Shown here piece after piece: positions 58,978 to 64,000 of a stretch of DNA of 64,000 bases; the first letter of the stretch is position 1, and each line of letters starts with the position of its first letter. The DNA comes from Epiperipatus broadwayi (lineage: Eukaryota > Onychophora > Udeonychophora > Euonychophora > Peripatidae). Below the pieces are notes generated by a model. It was not told the origin of the DNA, ran no database searches, and was given only the letters and a program-made list of their open reading frames with translations. Position numbers and translations under genes: made by a program. The stretch spans positions 1-64,000 of the forward strand of contig JAQFVV010001037.1 in assembly GCA_028023455.1 (NCBI GenBank), given 5' to 3'.

Positions 58978-59070
58978 GTTTAGGGTTAGGATTAGGGTTA
59001 GCTTTAGAGTTAGTTTTAGGGTTAGCTTTAGGGTTAGTTTAGGGTTAGTTTTAGGGTTAGGTTTACGGTT
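58978..59070 (+). repeat. Interstitial telomere-like repeat tract
   Basis: About 90 bp consist almost only of TTAGGG, TTTAGGG, TTAGCTT and TTAGTT units (for example TTAGGGTTAGGATTAGGG). The metazoan telomere unit is TTAGGG. The tract is degenerate and lies in the middle of ordinary sequence, so it is an interstitial telomeric-like repeat and not a chromosome end. Confidence 0.85.
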
Positions 59071-60699
59071 AAAATAAAAAATATCAAAATCGTATTTTTG
59101 TAAATATTTTTTTTTTTAACTAACATCTATAAGATAAATGATAACAATAAACGTAAACTATATTCGACAAAGAATAACAGTAGTCGGAGAAAAAGAAAGA
59201 AACTAAAACTTTTTTAAACAACAACAAATATATATATATAAAATGATTATAATATATGCTTTTTATGACATTTAAAAAAACAGTGTACAATTGTACTTTT
59301 CTTACTAGATATTTTTGTGTTAACGCTTTTTTTTTTTATTTCGAAAATATACACACGGGTACAATCTTAAAATGTCTCGTGGAATGTTACGAACAGTATG
59401 TTACTTGACTCGTTACCTAATTCCAAATAACTTTATACATATATCTCGTCAACATTTACTACTTAAAACTTCAATACACTACGGTGTAAAAAGTCTGTTA
59501 ATTATTACTTTATAAAATCTGAACATTTCAATACTTTAAAATAAAAAAAAATCCAATGAAAACAACATTTCCATCCAATTCAAAAAAACACACCCTCTCC
59601 CCAAGCCGTAATCATTTTATAAACTGTGCAAATTCGGAAAATGTATTTGCTGCATAAAACATACATGTTGTACTGTGACGCAACATAATGGCCTGCAATC
59701 TGTAGCACAACAAAAAAGTTGTATTATAGAAAATGCAGGTTCGAAGGTGTCGGCCGCGGAAACAGCATTTTTATGTGTTTTAGCACGAAAACAGCGCCAT
59801 CCAGTGGGATATATCTGCTCATCGACGACAACCGAATATATATATATGATATTGTGATGATTGATCTAGGTTAAAAATAAAAAAAAATAGTGCATTTTAA
59901 ATTTATATGTAGCAAATATTCTTTTTGAGATGTCTTATGAACAATTATTTTTAATTAACTTAGTCAATATTAATATAAACTCTTTATAATGTTGGGCATA
60001 ACTAAAAATTTAGTTGAATATTATGTAGCCATAACTAGGATAATATTATTATAATTTTTAAAAATATAAACCAGTAAAATTTATCAATTGTTGCTACAGG
60101 CATATATATATATATATTTGATGTTGATGTTTCTTTAAAAAGATTTTTATTAAATATATATATTCATATGCACTGATATTAAACATCATCAGATTTATGT
60201 ATATATATATATAGTATTAGGAACACAGTTTGATTTATAAATATATATGGAAATGATATACTGTCACACACAGTCAAAATTTAGGCTTTGTGAATTGAAT
60301 ATAATGTGAAATAAATTTTACAATTACATCAGAATATAAGTAATGCCTAGATGTAAAACTATTATCTAAAATTTACAATATAAAGATGAATTATTTCATT
60401 TCAATTACTGAACAATTGATATAAGTATCTGGATATTGGATTGATGAAAAAAAGAAAAAGTTAGAGATTATATATATATAATGTAAGTTTTGATTTAAGA
60501 TTTGTTGTTTCATGGGTAGTTTCAATATGTGTTAAAATTTAGCAGATATTTTTTTAAGAAAAATATTGAAGAGTTCCTTTGAAATGAGTGTTATATTATA
60601 ATTAAGAGGTTGAAATGACATCAGCAATACAACTAATCATTATAATATTCATATTACTTTTTGCTATGATATTAAATTTTATTTTTTTAATATATTTAA
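59071..60699. other. Intergenic DNA with an unrecognised 60-codon frame at 59675-59857
   Basis: Most of this is AT-rich without features. Around 59640-59840 the sequence is clearly richer in G+C and CpG (GGTGTCGGCCGCGGAAAC) and carries a 60-codon plus-strand frame (MTQHNGLQSVAQQKSC...). I recognise no family. Short (TA)n runs are at 60105 and 60195. Confidence 0.3.
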
Positions 60700-61650
60700 T
60701 ACATCATCATCATCAACCATTATCAATCCACTGTAGGATGAAGGTCTCTCCAAGTTCAATCCATCTTTTCTTATCTTTAGCTTCTCTTCTCCACATCACC
60801 CCTGCACACTTTCTTATTTCATCCACCCATCTCACATGTGGTCTCTTTCTGGGTCTTTTACAATCTCTTGGAATCCAGTTTAAAATTTCAATTGTTCATC
60901 TGTTATCATCTCTTCTAACAATATGTCCAGCCCAACTCCACTTCAGTCTTTTAATTTTTTCAATGAGGTCAGTAACACCTGTTTGTTCTCTTACCCATAC
61001 ATTGCATTTTTGATCCCTTCTTGTTATTCCCAACATGCATCTCTCCATACTTCTTTGAGTGGTCTGAAGTCTCTGTATTGCTCTTCTATTAAGTGTCCAA
61101 GTCTCAGATCCATAAGTAAGAACTGGCAAAACACATTTATTAAAAAACCTTTCTTTTCAAACACATAGGCATATTTCCTTTTAGTATCAAGTTATTTCTA
61201 CCAAAGCACTCCAACCAAGTTTAATTCTATGATTAATTTCATCCATTATATTTTCATCTGTATTAAGTATCTGACTAAGGTATTTGTAACTGTTAACTTC
61301 TTCTAACTTATCATAATCAATCTTTATTTTCAACATTTATCTTTAGTCATACTTTCCTACTTTCATCTGATAACTCTTGCAACATTTCCTGTAGCTCTAA
61401 AGCATTATTTGCAAAAACAACTACATCATCTGCAAAATCTAAATGACTTAAATAATCTCCATTTACTTTCACTCCTTTAGCTTCCCATTTTAATCCACAA
61501 AATACTTCTTGCAGCACTGCTGTAAAAAGTTTTGGAGATATGGAGCCACCCTGTCTTACACTCTTTTCAATGTTGATTTTCCTACTATCATTATAACTGA
61601 AACACAGGCTTGTTATATACCTGTGGCTATATATATGTAATATAGGGTAT
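60700..61650 (-). mobile_element. RTE-type LINE, 5'-truncated, relatively well preserved
   Basis: This is the 3' portion of an RTE-clade non-LTR retrotransposon. It ends on the minus strand in a GATGATGATGATG tail near 60705, typical of RTE elements, and starts abruptly near 61640-61650, inside the reverse transcriptase palm. The coding frames are only mildly damaged, unlike the RTE relic at 29.7 kb, suggesting a later insertion. I could not identify a TSD. Confidence 0.85.
60735..61650 (-). pseudogene. RTE reverse transcriptase, C-terminal half
   Basis: On the minus strand the frame at 61347-61658 carries KSVRQGGSISPKLFTAVLQE (motif B) and LDFADDVVVFANN (motif C with both catalytic Asp), then LQEMLQELSDESRKV. 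A frameshift follows. SYKYLSQIL and INHRIKLGWSAL are readable near 61260-61200. After another shift, LPVLTYGSETWTLN, ERCMLGITRRD and WSWAGHIVRRDDNR are in the frame at 60896-61129, and WIPRDCKRPRKRPHVRWVDE continues towards the end. This order is characteristic of RTE-clade endonuclease-reverse transcriptases. The endonuclease and fingers are missing through 5' truncation, so the product could not work. Confidence 0.88.
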
Positions 61651-62899
61651 ATGAGCACAGACTTTCACACCACCCACCTCTCTCCACTCTATCTAATAAC
61701 ACTGATACACCTAAACACATACATGCTGAAAAGATAAATAATCACCAATATGTAATCTAATTGTTGCTGTTGCATTTTTATAAACATTCTTCAAAATATG
61801 ACAATATCCTGGATCTACACCTTGATGATCCAATGCTTTAATTATTAAAGCATTGGATATTTAATACATACGTTTATTTAAATCGATTAACATATACATA
61901 CATAATGACGAGCTTTTATATTTAAAAAGCACATCATTTTTTTCAGTGTATACAAAAAAAAATATTTTTAGCTTTTTACGAGACTATTCTAAAAAAAAAA
62001 AATAACAGATGAAATAAGTCTAAAAAAAAAAAAAATAACGCTTTCACTCTTATTTATATATTTTGTGGTAATAAATAAGTGGTTTGTATTTGTAAATTTT
62101 AAAATAATGACTATCAAAAATTTAAAAGACTTGGAGTCTTATGTTATGATGAGAGTGTTATCTTAATTGTTGCCGAGGGCAAATGTTAAAATTTAAGCGG
62201 AAAACCACAAGTCTTGTTTTTATTAATGAAATAATAAAGAAACAAGTTTAAAAATAAAGAAATTTATTTAACCTCATTCTTAATGGGAGTTATCTATAAA
62301 GAGATCGTGTTTAGACACTTCAGACGAGTAATCTATTTTGTTTATGCAATGAATTTAATTCAAATTATAATGTATAAACATATATCAACATTTACCTGCC
62401 TGGTTAAAAATACCTAGTATGTGATTGATAAATTTTACCAATTACATAATAATTGGACAGAATAACGGAGATACTTATAATATTCTGTATTGACCAAATT
62501 TTTTATATAATATAGGTTTACAAATGTTTTACAAAGTTTTTGCCAAGGTTACAAAGGCATTTGAAATATAATGATTGCTTGTTGTTATATAAATTTGATC
62601 AATATTATGATTACAATGCAATTATATGAACACTGTGGTAATTATACATATTTGTTGTTAATGGTTTGTACAACATATTATTAGATATATAAAAAAATAT
62701 TCACAACCTTTAATTTAAATTTCATTTGCTTTGAGCTTGATTGGTCCAGTTAGATAGCCTTCTTTGTTTTTGAACTATTGTAATGAGCATCTGGAGCATA
62801 GTTTATTATGTAATTAGGTGTATTATGAAGCAGATGAAATATCTGAGGTGATAGCTTATAAGATTGGATCGATCTCTAATGAGTATCTGATGACCTCAA
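61651..62899. other. AT-rich intergenic DNA, no gene seen
   Basis: No gene is recognised. It contains a perfect palindrome at 61828-61858 and probably the 3' untranslated part of the LINE that follows on the minus strand. Confidence 0.45.
61828..61858. repeat. Perfect 31-bp palindrome
   Basis: ATCCAATGCTTTAAT, one central T, then ATTAAAGCATTGGAT: a 15-bp perfect stem with a one-base centre. Confidence 0.95.
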
Positions 62900-64000
62900 A
62901 AATGTTCAAGGTGGACACTATTGTTATTTCATCTGTTTAGTTGGTGTAATTTATTGATAAATGTGGATGGATGCCTCCTGGTATTGCTGCCTAACAAGAT
63001 GGTGCAACAGATGCACCAGGAGGCAAACAGGGTAAATGTGGATGCACATGCTGCAGGAATGTGTAATCTTTTGGAAGATCTGAGTTATGTGCTGGATGGA
63101 AGTAGTGGCATGACTATGCATTTAACTTATTTTGCCATGTGAAGTTTAGTGTTCAGCAGGCACTGAGAAGAATGTTGACTCTATTCAGCTTCATGGCATA
63201 GCTCACAGAATGGATCAATATTTTTCTACAGACAACAATACCACAGCAAAAAAATGTTGGAAGCACCAGGTTGAGTCGTTCTAGTGCCCATTTTTTAAAT
63301 TGATGAAGGTGACAGTTATTTATGCCTAGCATGGGGAGGGGGTAATCATTGCCTGGTCTGCATAAAAAGATATGTTTTCTAGTAAGTATATATGGAATTG
63401 TGGGAGAAACTTGGGTGAATAAGATCTGTGAGATATGGCATTGAAGAAGGAGATTTATCTGTAGAGATTACTTCCATGCACTGTAGGTTTTTGAACTGGT
63501 TGGTATAATAGCTGCTATTAAGTCAATGGCTTTTTGGGTATAGAACACCCGAATGGGTGCAGGCCTAGACCATTATACAAATGTTGGAAGTTGAGCTGTT
63601 TTATGGATATTGATATGGTTTTGTGGTCTCAGAATGATTTACTGCACATAGAGTTGATGGCAGAAATGAACATCTTTGGAAGTTTGATAAGAGGTGCATA
63701 GTATGTAGTTTTTGTCATAGCATAATTATAAAACAGGTGCATCTTGGAATAAATGGGTAGATAAGCCTTAGAAAGTTAGTTTTAATTTGCAGTACAGAAT
63801 CTTCTAACTTGGTTTGTATTGTGAGTCTTATTCCAAGGGACCCTTTGTAAAAGGGAATGCTTAAGAATGGAGTGGGTTTTCCTTGAAAAACTTGGGAACA
63901 TGATTTCTTTGTGATACAGCAATGATTTTGGGATTAAAGTGTAGTCTGTAGACTGCTGGATAGTCATTAAGAATGGTTTGTAATATGGAGAGTTGTTTCT
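62900..64000 (-). pseudogene. LINE 3' part, same family as the 11.4-16.9 kb LINE, runs off the right edge
   Basis: On the minus strand from the window edge: LSILQTILNDYPAVYRLHF, then NPK, matching LLQTILSRYIEKYRLQFNPR of the full-length LINE (after motif C). Further on, LHQFKKWALERL near 63300 matches VSNFKRWSLEAK, and NIDPFCELCHEAE near 63220-63180 matches NIDPTCSICMNSDE (the Cys/His end). The order and spacing agree. Multiple stops and shifts are present, so this copy is older or more damaged. The upstream reverse transcriptase and endonuclease, if present, lie beyond 64000. The open frames at 62921-63142 and 63782-63967 are incidental or partial. Confidence 0.78.

Noticed and set aside
58978-59070. 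Chromosome end
   Set aside because: The telomere-like tract is short and degenerate, and ordinary sequence continues on both sides.

Overview
This window looks like repeat-dominated, non-coding DNA from an invertebrate animal. It is very A+T-rich (roughly three-quarters by eye), with long A/T runs and a 377-bp AAT microsatellite. Its recognisable coding matter comes from animal-type transposons: LINEs, RTE-type LINEs, hAT, Tigger/pogo and mariner. Nothing is bacterial (no operons, rRNA, CRISPR or prokaryotic signals). I could not place the species, and I found no host gene that I can defend.

Layout. 0-2.6 kb: a decayed plus-strand LINE (endonuclease and reverse transcriptase) cut by the window edge. 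3.9-6.1 kb: a complete hAT element with a perfect 8-bp target-site duplication (TSD) and a dead BED/ZBED5-type transposase on the minus strand. 6.7-8.4 kb: a Tigger/pogo transposase pseudogene. 10.5-17.4 kb: an older plus-strand LINE split by a full-length 5.47-kb minus-strand LINE (ORF1 with zinc knuckles; ORF2 with endonuclease, reverse transcriptase and a Cys/His end), flanked by a perfect 16-bp TSD. 18.0-19.9 kb: GC-richer islands of unknown origin. 22.2-24.6 kb: a minus-strand LINE split by the 3' end of another LINE, with a 12-bp TSD. 29.7-30.7 kb: an ancient BovB-like RTE relic. 32.3-32.5 kb: a zinc-knuckle ORF1 relic. 36.2-36.4 and 49.5 kb: three copies of a tRNA-like SINE. 39.5-40.8 kb: a mariner relic. 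41.0-44.0 kb: a complete hAT element of the GTF2IRD2-like type with an 8-bp TSD (7 of 8). 45.1-46.0 kb: a non-autonomous hAT. 48.1 kb: (AAT)n. 50.5 and 54.1 kb: long inverted repeats. 51.7-52.1 kb: a LINE 3' fragment. 55.4-55.7 kb: a compound microsatellite inside a small repeat. 59.0 kb: a telomere-like TTAGGG tract. 60.7-61.65 kb: a better-preserved RTE 3' end. 62.9-64.0 kb: another copy of the 11-17 kb LINE family, running off the edge.

The genes do not form a pathway. They record successive insertions: LINE in LINE twice, several class II DNA transposons, and later microsatellite growth. Every transposase or reverse transcriptase here carries stops or frameshifts, so none looks able to move itself. 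The strongest observations are the exactly bounded insertions (TSDs read directly from the sequence), two tandem microduplications that break one reverse transcriptase, and three long hairpin-forming inverted repeats that match no family I recognise.
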